From DATHTC01 sp963746805 (GTDB lineage: Bacteria; Actinomycetota; Thermoleophilia; Gaiellales; Gaiellaceae), in the NCBI GenBank assembly GCA_963746805.1, contig CAVVCQ010000008.1:124001-188000 (forward strand): a stretch of 64,000 nucleotides of DNA, given 5' to 3'. Position numbers and translations under genes: made by a program. The notes below the pieces were generated by a model. That model had not been told where the DNA came from. It was given only the letters and a program-made list of their open reading frames with translations, and searched no databases. Positions 25,266 to 33,624 of the stretch are shown piece by piece. Position 1 is the stretch's first letter; every line of letters begins with the position of its first letter.

Positions 25266-26617
25266 CAACTCTCCTTGCCTCCGGGGGTCCACAGTTTCGT
25301 CTCGGTCTGGGGCTTTTCCTTGTCCGGCGTCCAGATCGCCTCGCGTGCCTCGGCGACCTCCATCGGAATCGGCTTGACCTCGGTTGCAAGCCGGTCGAGC
25401 GTGTCCCGCAGGCGCAGGTCCTCGCGGAGACGCTCGAAGCCGCCCGTATGGCGGAGCTCGGAGAGCACGGCGTCGACGTCCTCGTCGGCCGCTTCGGCCT
25501 GCTCGCGCACGAGCTCCTCGACCTGCTCGTCGGTCACGTCGATGCCGAGCCGCTCGGCCGCGGCCTCGAGCACGAGCTCGCGCGCGACCGACTGCCGCGC
25601 CTCCTCGCGCATCCGCGCCACGAGCGCCTCGGGCTCGGTGTTGGTCATCGCGAGATAGGTGTCGAACGGCACGCCACGCCGCTCGACCGAGCGGACGAGC
25701 CCGTTGACGAGCTCCCGGGTCCGTGCCTCCACGAGCGGTCCGGCCGGGCTCAGGTTCGACGCGGCGACGAGCGCATCGGCGACGGAGCCGCGGAACTGCG
25801 CCTCGATCTCGTCCTCGATCTGCCCGAGCAGGCGCCCCTCGATGTCGCCGCGCAGGTCGGCGAGCGTGTCGAACTCGGAGGCGGAGCGCGCGAGCTCGTC
25901 GTCGAGCTCCGGCAGCACCTTCTCCTTGATCTCCCGGACGGTCACGTCGACGCTCGAGCTCGCGTCGTCGGCGAGCTCGAACGCGATCGACCTCGACTCG
26001 CCGACGCTCATCCCGACGAGCCCCTGCTCGACCTCCTCGACGAGGCGGTTGCCGCCGAGCTCGACGACGTAGTCGCGCTGCGTCTCGCCCTGCTCGTTGA
26101 CGAGGTCGACGACCACCGTGTCGCCGGCCTGCACCGGCCGACCCTCGACCGGCGCGAGCTCCGCGACCGCGCTGCGGAGGACGTCGAGCTCCGCGTCGAC
26201 GAGCTCCTGCGGCACCGTCGCGTCCGGCTTGCCCACCTCGAGCTGCGACCAGTCCGGGAGGTCCGGCTTCGGCTGCACGTCGAACTCCGCGGTGAAGCGC
26301 CAGTCCCCGTCGTCCGAGGCGGGCAGCTCGTAGTCGTAGCTCGGCTGCGAGACGGGCCGCAGCCGCGTCCGGGCGGCGGCGTTCCAGAACCAGCCGCCGA
26401 TGTGGCTCTCGACGGCCTCCGTCATCACGCGGTCCGAGCCGACGCGCTGGAGCAGCACCTGCTTCGGCACCTTGCCCTGCCGGAAGCCTGGGATCTTGAC
26501 CGTCTGGGACAGGTCGGATGTCGCGTGCTCGACCGCGTGCTTCACGTCGTGGCCGGGAACGTCGACCGTCAGGCGGACACGGTTGTCGCCGACCTCCTCG
26601 ATCGCGGGCGTCTGCAC
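25265..26617 (-). CDS. tig: Trigger factor
   Basis: 450-residue ribosome-associated chaperone and prolyl isomerase. Ribosome-binding signature KIPGFRQGKVPKQVLLQR at about 42-60, FKBP-like domain in the middle (QAGDTVVVDLVNEQGETQR), long helical arms afterwards and an extended C terminus. GTG 26617 lacks a Shine-Dalgarno and has TACAAC six bases upstream, consistent with a leaderless message. First gene of tig-clpP-clpX. Confidence 0.95.
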   Translation of the reverse strand: MQTPAIEEVGDNRVRLTVDVPGHDVKHAVEHATSDLSQTVKIPGFRQGKVPKQVLLQRVGSDRVMTEAVESHIGGWFWNAAARTRLRPVSQPSYDYELPASDDGDWRFTAEFDVQPKPDLPDWSQLEVGKPDATVPQELVDAELDVLRSAVAELAPVEGRPVQAGDTVVVDLVNEQGETQRDYVVELGGNRLVEEVEQGLVGMSVGESRSIAFELADDASSSVDVTVREIKEKVLPELDDELARSASEFDTLADLRGDIEGRLLGQIEDEIEAQFRGSVADALVAASNLSPAGPLVEARTRELVNGLVRSVERRGVPFDTYLAMTNTEPEALVARMREEARQSVARELVLEAAAERLGIDVTDEQVEELVREQAEAADEDVDAVLSELRHTGGFERLREDLRLRDTLDRLATEVKPIPMEVAEAREAIWTPDKEKPQTETKLWTPGGKES

Positions 26618-26732
26618 TTGCCCGTTGTACCAGACCCAACGTTCGTGACGCGCCGGGCGAAGATGCCCCGTTCGAGGGATCCCCGGCGGGCCTGCGCGGC
26701 GGGACGATCAGAGGCCACGACCCGACAACCCT

Positions 26733-26927
26733 GTGCGTCTGCGGCTACCCGACCCCTCCTCCGCCCGCCGTCTCGCGGCGTTCTTGCGCAGCCTCGGAAT
26801 CGAGACCACCGAGCCCGCCCCCGACCTGCTCGCGGTCGGCGAGGACGTCGACCCCGGCGAGCTCGCGATCTACCTCCGCGTCTGGGACGTCCTCCACCCG
26901 GAGGCCGCGGCCAGCCTCGAGGAATGA
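26733..26927 (+). CDS. Small hypothetical protein (64 aa)
   Basis: Not recognised. GTG start giving VRLRLPDPSSARRLAAFLRS, then EVDPGELAIYL-like acidic and hydrophobic alternation (DVDPGELAIYLRVWDVLHPE). The composition (balanced charges, helix-strand pattern like a small regulatory fold) looks like a real protein and codon use fits the neighbours. No ribosome site is evident. It lies alone between tig and a 48-residue gene on the other strand. Confidence 0.5.
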   Translation: MRLRLPDPSSARRLAAFLRSLGIETTEPAPDLLAVGEDVDPGELAIYLRVWDVLHPEAAASLEE

Positions 26928-26976
26928 GCCCGCAGGCACCCCGGTTCCGGCCGCGTCGGGCGGTGCGCCCCTCGGG

Positions 26977-27123
26977 CTAGGCGTCGTCCGGATCGGGCAG
27001 CGGGTGCGCGGCGAGCCGGGCCGCGGCCGCTTCCCTTCTCTGCTCCTCCTCCGCGGCGAGCTCCTCGTACCGCGTCTGCTCGGTGGCGAACGACTCCTGG
27101 TGTCGATCGTGCTGGTCGGTCAT
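26977..27123 (-). CDS. Small hypothetical helical protein (48 aa)
   Basis: ATG 27123 gives MTDQHDRHQESFATEQTRYE followed by ELAAEEEQRREAAAARLAAH and PLPDPDDA, a highly charged single helix of the kind common in small actinobacterial proteins. The longer open frame to 27246 would cover tRNA-Leu and is rejected. The ribosome site is weak (GCGGGCGG). Function unknown. Confidence 0.45.
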   Translation of the reverse strand: MTDQHDRHQESFATEQTRYEELAAEEEQRREAAAARLAAHPLPDPDDA

Positions 27124-27161
27124 GGCCGCCCGCTTCCCCGCCGCTCTATCCTCCAATCCTC

Positions 27162-27245
27162 GCGGGCGTGGCGGAACTGGCAGACGCGACGGGTTTAGGT
27201 CCCGTTGGGCGCAAGCCCTTGGAGGTTCGACTCCTCTCGCCCGCA
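27162..27245 (+). tRNA. tRNA-Leu(TAG)
   Basis: An 84-nt cloverleaf with the long variable arm of leucine tRNAs (GGGCGCAAGCCC). Acceptor stem GCGGGCG/CGCCCGC, anticodon loop TTTAGGT (anticodon TAG), T arm GGAGG-TTCGACT-CCTCT. CCA is not encoded. The thioesterase start codon is only 12 nt beyond its last base. Confidence 0.96.
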
Positions 27246-27257
27246 TACGATGCGCCG

Positions 27258-27647
27258 GTGAGCGAGTTCCGCTTCGTCCACCGCGAGCGGGTGCGGTTCC
27301 GGGACTGCGACCCGATGGGCCACGTGAACAACGCCGTCTACTCGACCTACCTCGAGCAGGCGCGGATCGGCGTCCTCGGCGGCCTCTCGGAGTTCATCCT
27401 CGCACGCGTGGAGATCGACTTCCGCGCCGAGCTGCGGGCGGGGGAGGAGATCGAGGTGCGCACCCGCTGCGGTCGCGTGGGGACGAAGAGCTTCGACCTC
27501 GAGCACGAGCTCCGGACCGACGGCCGCGTCGTCGCGGAGGCCCGGAGCGTCCTCGTCGCGTACGACTACGAGCAGGGCCGCAGCGTCGAGGTGTCGGACG
27601 CCGTCAAGGAGCGACTGCTGGCTCCGGCTCCGGCGCCGGCCCGCTAG
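27258..27647 (+). CDS. Acyl-CoA thioesterase, 4HBT/YbgC-like hotdog fold
   Basis: 129 residues. The motif RFRDCDPMGHVNNAVYSTYLEQAR carries the catalytic Asp and the HVNN turn of the 4-hydroxybenzoyl-CoA thioesterase family; strands VEIDFRAELRAGEEIEVRT and VVAEARSVLVAYDYEQGR complete the hotdog fold. Probably hydrolyses acyl-CoA thioesters; substrate unknown. GTG 27258 is preceded by TACGAT six bases upstream, suggesting a leaderless transcript started just after tRNA-Leu. An upstream in-frame ATG lies inside the tRNA and is rejected. Confidence 0.9.
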   Translation: MSEFRFVHRERVRFRDCDPMGHVNNAVYSTYLEQARIGVLGGLSEFILARVEIDFRAELRAGEEIEVRTRCGRVGTKSFDLEHELRTDGRVVAEARSVLVAYDYEQGRSVEVSDAVKERLLAPAPAPAR

Positions 27648-27877
27648 CCACGGCCGCGTCGCTGCGCATTGCGGCCCGGCTCCCGTCCGACGGAACCCGG
27701 CAACCCAAAACTGGTGTAGGCGCTACGTGGCTACGCGAAGGCTCGCCCTTAGCGACCCCAGGGATTCTTGCCGGCGTCGAATGTCCGTCGCGCGCTCGCG
27801 GCGTACACCTCGATCTCCCGGATCAGCTCCTCGCGGGTCATTTCGCTGACTGGCTTGGTCCCCGCACGACCTCTATG

Positions 27878-28123
27878 TCACGTCGTCAGGCTCGTCCCGG
27901 ATCCTCGCGCAGCCTCTGCCGTTCTGTCGACGAGCGCGTCCCAGAGCGACTCCTCCGTGGGATCGCCGTCGCCCGACCAGCCGTAACCTTCGACGGCGAA
28001 CTGGAGGATCTCGGGGTGATACTCGAACGCATCGTCCAGGATGCGGTGGAGCACCTTCAGCCGGGTGTCGGCGGTGACGAGCACGGCCACACGGATCACC
28101 TTGGTGTTGTGCGTGTCTGTCAT
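27878..28123 (-). CDS. Hypothetical protein (81 aa)
   Basis: Not recognised. Begins MTDTHNTKVIRVAVLVTADT, followed by RLKVLHRILDDAFEYHPEIL and ESLWDALVDRTAEAARGSG. Codon use is less extreme than in neighbouring genes. It lies in a small block of unusual genes between tRNA-Leu and tRNA-Arg. The 230 nt between the thioesterase and this gene (27648-27877) show no supportable feature. Confidence 0.55.
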   Translation of the reverse strand: MTDTHNTKVIRVAVLVTADTRLKVLHRILDDAFEYHPEILQFAVEGYGWSGDGDPTEESLWDALVDRTAEAARGSGTSLTT

Positions 28124-28301
28124 CGGAGCCTGGGACGGGGTACCAGTGGTCCAAACGGGACCAGTTGAAGGTCAGGTGCGCGGAGGCTTGGTGACGCCCC
28201 GGCGTTACGGTTTCGTTCCCCACGGACGAAACCGACCTGCAGCGTGTCTTTTATGTCGGGCGACCTACTCAAGTTGCTCTCGCCAGTCGTTGGGGTCGGG
28301 C

Positions 28302-28553
28302 TCATTCCCCGAGCATCTGGTACGTGTCCCCGTTGACGACGACCTCCGCAGTGGCCGACGGCTGACCGCTCAGGGTATGACGGACCGCGTCGAGCGTGCT
28401 GACAAGGAAGTCTTTGGTCTGAAGGTCGTCGATCGAGATTTCCCACGAATGACCGTCCTGGCTGACCTCGACTGGCGCCCGCCCTGCGAGCTCGTCCGCA
28501 AGAGCGACCGCGTGGCGTTCCTCGAGAAACCTGATCCGCAGTGGCTCCGCCAT
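28302..28553 (-). CDS. Hypothetical protein (83 aa) divergent from a winged-helix regulator
   Basis: Not recognised. ATG 28553 follows AGGGAGG at ideal spacing. The product MAEPLRIRFLEERHAVALAD, then VEVSQDGHSWEISIDDL and TAEVVVNGDTYQMLGE, suggests a small alpha/beta fold. A near-consensus promoter (TTGACA, 18 nt, TATTTT) lies upstream and overlaps the start of the divergent regulator gene, so repression by that regulator is a natural guess. Confidence 0.65.
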   Translation of the reverse strand: MAEPLRIRFLEERHAVALADELAGRAPVEVSQDGHSWEISIDDLQTKDFLVSTLDAVRHTLSGQPSATAEVVVNGDTYQMLGE

Positions 28554-28623
28554 CCTTCCTCCCTGCTAACGTACGACGACCAGTCCGCGATACTCAAAGC
28601 ACATCAAAACAATCACGACAGAT

Positions 28624-28653
28624 AAAATACGACATCTATAGCGTCTATGTCAA
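28624..28653 (-). promoter_or_regulatory. Near-consensus sigma-70 promoter for the 83-aa gene, with possible operator
   Basis: On the minus strand TTGACA (28653-28648), 18-nt spacer, TATTTT (28629-28624). This stretch is markedly AT-rich for the window. The -35 box covers the ATG of the divergent regulator (28647), and GACAT/ATGTC half-sites flank the spacer at 28631-28651, a candidate operator. TAAAAT at 28623-28628 could serve as -10 for the regulator on the plus strand. Confidence 0.65.
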
Positions 28654-28952
28654 GTCCTGACGAGCGCCCCTGGCGCTTCCTCACCAACCACACGCAGGTG
28701 CTCATCTGCATCGCCCGCGCGCCCGACGTCAGGCTTCGCGACGTTGCCGAGCAGGTCGGGATCACCGAGCGAGCCGCACAACGCATCCTCGCCGACCTGG
28801 TCGAGGCGGGATACGTCGAGCGCAAGCGCCACGGTCGCCGCAACAGCTACCGCATCAACGAGGAGTTGCACATGCGCCACCCGGCCCAGGAGGACATCGA
28901 AATCCGGGCCCTCCTCGACCTCACCCACATCGCCGACGAGCCGCAGCCCTAG
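28647..28952 (+). CDS. Winged helix-turn-helix transcriptional regulator
   Basis: 101 residues. RLRDVAEQVGITERAAQRIL is a helix-turn-helix (about 27-46), followed by the recognition-wing region LVEAGYVERKRHGRRNSYRI, as in MarR/ArsR-like single-domain regulators. The C-terminal part (QEDIEIRALLDLTHIAD) may dimerise. No Shine-Dalgarno precedes ATG 28647. It shares a 93-nt AT-rich intergenic region with the divergent 83-residue gene, which it probably controls. Confidence 0.8.
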   Translation: MSSPDERPWRFLTNHTQVLICIARAPDVRLRDVAEQVGITERAAQRILADLVEAGYVERKRHGRRNSYRINEELHMRHPAQEDIEIRALLDLTHIADEPQP

Positions 28953-29147
28953 GCGCTGCCAGAAAGCCCGTCCAGACGGACCTCACCTCGCGTGCCGAGC
29001 CGACGCCAAGCGCCGAGCGGTCGACGACCTCGCGCTGAGGGCAGCACCGGGGACAGCACGCTTTCGCAAGAACCGCAGAGATCGCACCAACTGCGACAAG
29101 CGATTTGGCTCAACCACGCGGTTTGCGCATGGTTGCGAGTACCTTTA

Positions 29148-29219
29148 TGGCCCCGGGAGGAATCGAACCTCCGCGCGCAGATTCGAAGTCTGCCGCTCTA
29201 TCCGCTGAGCTACGGGGCC
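29148..29219 (-). tRNA. tRNA-Arg(TCG)
   Basis: A 72-nt cloverleaf: acceptor GGCCCCG/CGGGGCC, anticodon loop CTTCGAA (anticodon TCG, reading CGA), T arm GGAGG-TTCGATT-CCTCC, no encoded CCA. The 195 nt between the winged-helix gene and this tRNA (28953-29147) show no supportable gene. Confidence 0.95.
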
Positions 29220-29235
29220 GAGGCCACAGTGTGCC

Positions 29236-29715
29236 CTAGAACCCGTCGTGCGCCTTGGCTGTCAGCCAGACGCCGAGCGCCGGCAGCGCGAGCGTGACGG
29301 CGAAGTTCAGCCACCCCACTCGCACGAGCCACGGGCGTACGGTCTGAGGCGCGCCGGCCCGCACCTGGTCCTGCAGCCGCGGCCCGAGGACGTAGTCGTG
29401 CAGGTACGAGCCGACGAGGAGGTACACGAGCAGGACGATCTTCGCGAGCACGACCCGGCCGAACGACGTGTCGAGGAGCGTGCCGCCGCTGAAGGCGAAG
29501 TGCTCGCGCGCGAGGACGAGTCCGGTCACGCCCGCGACCGCGAGGCTCCCCCACCCGAGTGGGCGCCAGCGGCGACCGAGCGTGCGAAAGAGGTCCGGCC
29601 GCAGCTCCACCGGGGCCTTGCGGATCGTCGGCACGCCGGCGAAGACGAGCGCGATCGTCCCGCCCACCCAGACGGCGGCGGCGAGGACATGGAAGAGGAG
29701 CGCGGCGAAGTGCAC
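29236..29715 (-). CDS. CopD-like four-helix membrane protein
   Basis: 159 residues with four membrane helices. The first, MHFAALLFHVLAAAVWVGGT, carries the His and the AxxWVGG pattern of CopD-family and related heme/copper membrane proteins. GVPTIRKAPVELRPDLFRTL forms a loop, and RVVLAKIVLLVYLLVGSYLH the third helix. A role in copper handling or as a membrane redox protein is inferred from the family only. GTG start without clear ribosome site. Confidence 0.75.
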   Translation of the reverse strand: MHFAALLFHVLAAAVWVGGTIALVFAGVPTIRKAPVELRPDLFRTLGRRWRPLGWGSLAVAGVTGLVLAREHFAFSGGTLLDTSFGRVVLAKIVLLVYLLVGSYLHDYVLGPRLQDQVRAGAPQTVRPWLVRVGWLNFAVTLALPALGVWLTAKAHDGF

Positions 29716-29759
29716 GGGCCGCGCGCCAGTCTCGCAGCGCGCGACCCGAACGCGTGCCG

Positions 29760-30652
29760 CTAGCGCTTACGGACCTGTACGACGTCGTACCGCGCCGTCG
29801 CGCCCGTCGTGCCGAAGCGTGCGTTCACGGCGTAGAGCCTCCGCCCGTAGTCGTCGACCGTGGTCGGGACGTCGAAGTCCTTGTCGGTGATGAACCCCGT
29901 CACGCGCCCCGCCGTCAGCGGCCCGTTCAACAAGACGCGGGCGATGCGGTTGTTCCGGTTCTGGACGACGTAGAGCGTCTGCCCGCTCAGGAGGATGCCG
30001 TCGCCGTTCACGAGCGTCGTCCCGCCGAGCGCGATCTCACGGGTCACCCCGGCGAACGTCGACGTGAAGAGCTTGCCGGTGTTGCTCTGGACGAGGATCA
30101 GCCGGCTCACGGTGGCGTCGATCCCGTTGACGTTGAACCCGGCGACGTAGCGGAGGTCGCCCGTCAGGCGGATCGTCTCCACCTCGGGCCCGGGCCGCCC
30201 GGTCGCGGCGAGCTGGACGCGGTACAGGACGGGGTTCACGAGTCGGTGAACCAGGCCGCGTTGCCGGCGACCACGACGTCGTTCACGAACGTGTTCCCGG
30301 TGGTCAGCGTGTACGTCACGACGGGCGCGCCGGTGCGCGCGTTGTAGACGAACGCCTTCCCCGTCTCCCCGCCGGCCACGAAGATCAGCCCGCGCCGCAC
30401 CTCGACGCCGATCGCCGCGCGTCCCTCGCCGCCGCGGACGAGGACGGCCCCGCGACCGGTGCGCAGGCTGCCGCGGTAGACCGCACCTGTCGGGATCGAG
30501 CCGACGTAGAACGTCTCCCCCGAGGTGGCGATGCCCTCGGGCTGGAAGCCGTTGGGCAGCCGGATCGTCTCCGGCCAGACCGTGCCTGCCGCGCCGGCGC
30601 CTCCGACGGCGACCGCGAGCGCGGCGGCGAGTGCGATCAGGATCCGTGTCAT
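29760..30652 (-). pseudogene. Secreted SMP-30/NHL-like beta-propeller protein, split by a frameshift
   Basis: ATG 30652 has a strong GGGGGAGG site. The first half has a signal peptide (MTRILIALAAALAVAVGGAG) and propeller strands (ETIRLPNGFQPEGIATSGET). It stops at 30236, and the second half begins in another frame at GTG 30239 (VNPVLYRVQLAATGRPGPEV). Joining the halves gives one protein of about 297 residues with regular propeller repeats (FTDS-VNPVLYRV), so one base was probably lost near 30238. The GTGA overlap at the junction would also allow coupled translation of two polypeptides. Ligand unknown. Confidence 0.75.
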
Positions 30653-30752
30653 TCGGTACCTCCCCCTCGGTCTCCGAGTGAACCCGCCTCCGTTCCCCGA
30701 GGATACGCGCCCGGGACGCGCGCGGTTCGGCGGCTACACTTGGCCCGCGCGC

Positions 30753-30826
30753 GGTGGCGGTAGCTCAGTTGGTAGAGCCCCGGGTTGTGGTCCCGGTGGT
30801 CGGGGGTTCGAGTCCCCTCCGCCACC
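30753..30826 (+). tRNA. tRNA-His(GTG)
   Basis: 74 nt including the G at position -1 (30753) that pairs with C73, the identity feature of histidine tRNA. Anticodon loop TTGTGGT (anticodon GTG), T arm GGGGG-TTCGAGT-CCCCT. No encoded CCA. Followed 52 nt later by tRNA-Arg(TCT) on the same strand. Confidence 0.96.
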
Positions 30827-30878
30827 CTCTTCGCCGCCGCCGGGAAACCTCGCGCCGCTGGAGTACCCTCCGGCGCGG

Positions 30879-30951
30879 GCGCCCGTAGCTCAGTGGACAG
30901 AGCAGCGGCCTTCTAAGCCGTTGGTCGGAGGTTCGAATCCTCCCGGGCGCG
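30879..30951 (+). tRNA. tRNA-Arg(TCT)
   Basis: 73-nt cloverleaf: acceptor GCGCCCG/CGGGCGC, anticodon loop CTTCTAA (anticodon TCT), T arm GGAGG-TTCGAAT-CCTCC, discriminator G, no encoded CCA. Second of a tRNA-His/tRNA-Arg pair. Confidence 0.96.
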
Positions 30952-31024
30952 TACGCCCGACCGAGATTCAACGGGCGCGAGCCCGGGAACGCGGGACGAG
31001 GCAGCGGAGAAGGGAGCTATCCCC

Positions 31025-31708
31025 ATGAACACGCCCGAGATCGTGTCGCCCGAGGAATGGGCGGCTGCGCGCCGGCACCTGCTGGTGAAGGAGAAGGCAC
31101 TGACCCGCGCCCGTGACGCGGTCGCCGCGGAGCGGCGGCGAATGCCGTGGCTCGCGGTGGAGAAGACGTATGAGTTCGAGGGGCCGGAGGGCAAGAGAAG
31201 CCTGCTCGACCTGTTCGAGGGCCGCCGTCAGCTGATCGTCTATCGCGCCTTCCTCGAGCCCGGCGTGAACGGCTGGCCCGAGCACGCGTGCATCGGCTGC
31301 TCGATGGTGGCGGACCAGGTCGCCCCCGTCGCCCACCTGAACGTCCGCGACACGACACTCGCGTTCGTCTCGCGGGCGCCGCAGACGGACATCGAGCGCG
31401 TGAAGGCGCGGATGGGCTGGGAGATGCCGTGGTACACGCTGACGGACGACTTCGACGCCGACTTCGGAGTGGACGAGTGGCATGGCACGAACGCGTTCAT
31501 CCGCCACGACGGCGACAACGTGTTCCGCACCTACTTCATCGACGCCCGCGGCGACGAGGCGCTCGGGACCACCTGGAGCTACCTCGACATGACCGCGCTC
31601 GGGCGCCAGGAGACGTGGGAGGACTCGCCGGCGGGCTATCCGCAGACGCCGCCGTACGAGTGGTGGATCTGGCACGACGAGCCGAAGGAGGCCGCAGCGG
31701 CCTCCTGA
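31025..31708 (+). CDS. DUF899 family thioredoxin-like protein
   Basis: 227 residues. DUF899 proteins have a thioredoxin-like fold. Present here are the N-terminal IVSPEEWAAARRHLLVKEKA, RSLLDLFEGRRQLIVYRAFL, the cysteine pair ACIGCSMVADQVAPVAHLN and the C-terminal YEWWIWHDEP. ATG 31025 has GGAG in the leader. The reaction is unknown; a redox or dithiol role is inferred from the CxxC. The gene ends just before a strong hairpin. Confidence 0.9.
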   Translation: MNTPEIVSPEEWAAARRHLLVKEKALTRARDAVAAERRRMPWLAVEKTYEFEGPEGKRSLLDLFEGRRQLIVYRAFLEPGVNGWPEHACIGCSMVADQVAPVAHLNVRDTTLAFVSRAPQTDIERVKARMGWEMPWYTLTDDFDADFGVDEWHGTNAFIRHDGDNVFRTYFIDARGDEALGTTWSYLDMTALGRQETWEDSPAGYPQTPPYEWWIWHDEPKEAAAAS

Positions 31709-31711
31709 GCC

Positions 31712-31735
31712 GGGGCCTCGGCGCACCGAGGCCCC
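31712..31735. terminator. Strong GC hairpin between convergent genes
   Basis: GGGGCCTCGG and CCGAGGCCCC form a perfect 10-bp stem with loop CGCA, three bases beyond the DUF899 stop and 16 nt before the stop of the opposite gene. It lacks a T-tract but its place suggests a bidirectional terminator or 3'-end stabiliser. Confidence 0.65.
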
Positions 31736-31750
31736 GCAGCGAACGGCGGC

Positions 31751-32389
31751 TCAGGCGACGGCGAGGTCGCGGCGGCCGCGGACGAGGAGGAGCAGCCCGG
31801 CGACGAGCAGCCAGGCGACGTAGGCGAACAGCCCGACGCCCATCACCGAGAGGAACGCGAGCAACCCGAGCACGAGGCTGACCCAGGCGACCCACGCCGG
31901 CACCCACCGGTCGCGCAGCGCGGCGATCGACACGGCCACGATCGCCACCCCGACGCCGACGCCGCCGATCCCCATGAGGATCCAGCCGAAGTCGTCGAGC
32001 AGGAGGTACGTCGACGCGTTCTCGACGGTGAGGCTCTCGTCGAGGAGGGGCGCGTTCCAGATCGTGATCGCGGTCGCGAACAGCGCGATGAAGACACCGC
32101 CGCCCACCAGCGTGAGCGCGCGTAGCACGGTGTCCGTCGGCCGCATCCGCGCCACGAGCCCCGCGAGCGTCCAGCCGATGAGGATCGGCGTCGCGATCGC
32201 GAGGATCTGCATGAAGATCAGGTTCGTCTCGTTCGACTCCGCATGCGCCACGATCGACTGCGCCGTCTCGTCGTAGTCGTTGCTCGTGAAGAACCCGACG
32301 AGCAGCCAGACGGCGAAGACGATCCCGCCCAGCGGGGAGAACCGCTCCAGCCATCCGGCTCGCCGTGGAGCCCCTTCGTTCACGTCCAC
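31751..32389 (-). CDS. Hypothetical multi-pass membrane protein
   Basis: 212 residues with six hydrophobic helices. GTG 32389 has GAGAGGAG upstream. After WLERFSPLGGIVFAVWLLVG comes an extracytoplasmic loop FFTSNDYDETAQSIVAHAES, a pattern seen in DUF4386-like or actinobacterial membrane proteins of unknown function. No catalytic motif visible. Confidence 0.7.
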   Translation of the reverse strand: MDVNEGAPRRAGWLERFSPLGGIVFAVWLLVGFFTSNDYDETAQSIVAHAESNETNLIFMQILAIATPILIGWTLAGLVARMRPTDTVLRALTLVGGGVFIALFATAITIWNAPLLDESLTVENASTYLLLDDFGWILMGIGGVGVGVAIVAVSIAALRDRWVPAWVAWVSLVLGLLAFLSVMGVGLFAYVAWLLVAGLLLLVRGRRDLAVA

Positions 32390-32479
32390 AGATCGCTCCT
32401 CTCGTTGAGAAGCCGCGTCCCTGCGACGCGGCCGCGCGATCCTAGGACGGGTGCCGGACGCGAGCTACTGGCCCGACGG

Positions 32480-33577
32480 CTAGATCGTCTCGAGCCCCGG
32501 TGGCGGATCGGCCGGGTGGACGACCGTCAGCCGCTCGCGCCGGTATTCGAGCCACTCCTGCAGGAGCACCTGGATCGAGCCGGCGACGGGGATCGCCGCG
32601 AGGGCGCCGATGATCCCTGCGAGCGACGCCCCGATGAGGACGGCGACAAGGATCGCGAGCGGCGAAAGCTCGACCGTGCGCGAGTAGACGAGCGGGTAGA
32701 GCACGTGGTTCTCGACCTGCTGGTAGACGATGAAGATGACGAGGACCGTGACGCCGATCACCCAGCCGCGGTCGACGAACGCGACGAGCGTGACCACGAT
32801 CGTCCCGAGCGTGGCGCCGGCGAGCGGGATGAGATCGAGCAGCGCGACGAGCAGCGCGAGCGCGATCGCGTAGGAGATGCCCAACACCGAGAGGACGACC
32901 CCGGCCGTGATCCCTGCGATGAGCGCGATCAGCAGCGCGCCGCTGACGTAGCCGCCGACGGTCGTGTTGACCCGATTGCCGATCCGCCGCCAGCGCTGCT
33001 CCGACTCCGGCGGGAGCTGGTCGAAGATCCGTTCGACCCACTTCGGCCCCTCGAGCAGCATGAACACGACGAGGACGAAGATCGTGATCGCCCCGACGAC
33101 GACCGTGACCACGCCGCGCGCGACACCGACGGCCGTGCCCGAATAGCCGACGATCCGGCCGGGGCCGCCCTGCGCGATCGCCTCTCGCACGCGCTCGACG
33201 ATGTGGTAGTCCGTCTCGAGGAAGCCGAGCGGACCGCGGCCCTTCGTGAGGTCCTCGACGTAGTCCGGGACCGCGTCCGCGAAGTCGCCGACCTGGCCGA
33301 CGAGGATCGGCACGAAGGCGGCGCCGATCGCGGCAAGGAGACCGACGACGCCGAGCATCGTGATCGCGACCGCGAGGCCGCGCCGACGGATGCCGCGGGC
33401 CTGCAGCCACTCGACGAGCGGGTTGAGGGCCAGCGAGAGGAAGACCGCGATCACGATCCACGTCAGCACCTCGCGGGCCTTCCAGAGGAGGCTCAGGATG
33501 ACGAACGAGGCGACGACGATCCCGAGGACGACGAACACGGTCCGCGGCTTGAACCGGACGATTCGCTCCTCGACCAC
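32480..33577 (-). CDS. AI-2E family transporter (PerM/TqsA-like)
   Basis: 365 residues, eight predicted membrane helices with the cytoplasmic loop and re-entrant region of the family. Characteristic segments: AVFLSLALNPLVEWLQARGI, DLIPLAGATLGTIVVTLVAF, FIVYQQVENHVLYPLVYSRT and GIIGALAAIPVAGSIQVLLQ. Members export autoinducer-2-like molecules or act in sodium/proton exchange; substrate here unknown. GTG 33577 has TACCGT six bases upstream and no ribosome site. Confidence 0.92.
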   Translation of the reverse strand: MVEERIVRFKPRTVFVVLGIVVASFVILSLLWKAREVLTWIVIAVFLSLALNPLVEWLQARGIRRRGLAVAITMLGVVGLLAAIGAAFVPILVGQVGDFADAVPDYVEDLTKGRGPLGFLETDYHIVERVREAIAQGGPGRIVGYSGTAVGVARGVVTVVVGAITIFVLVVFMLLEGPKWVERIFDQLPPESEQRWRRIGNRVNTTVGGYVSGALLIALIAGITAGVVLSVLGISYAIALALLVALLDLIPLAGATLGTIVVTLVAFVDRGWVIGVTVLVIFIVYQQVENHVLYPLVYSRTVELSPLAILVAVLIGASLAGIIGALAAIPVAGSIQVLLQEWLEYRRERLTVVHPADPPPGLETI

Positions 33578-33624
33578 GGGGTGACGGTAACGGGCCGGTC
33601 CGACGGCGCCCGCCGCGCCGAGGC

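Noticed and set aside
27168..27257. In-frame ATG extending the thioesterase to the left
   Set aside because: It lies within tRNA-Leu; GTG 27258 matches the family N terminus and has a well-placed -10 box.
27670..27770. GGCAACCC motif resembling a SAM-type riboswitch core
   Set aside because: No closing P1 stem or other consensus elements found, and no fitting downstream gene on that strand.
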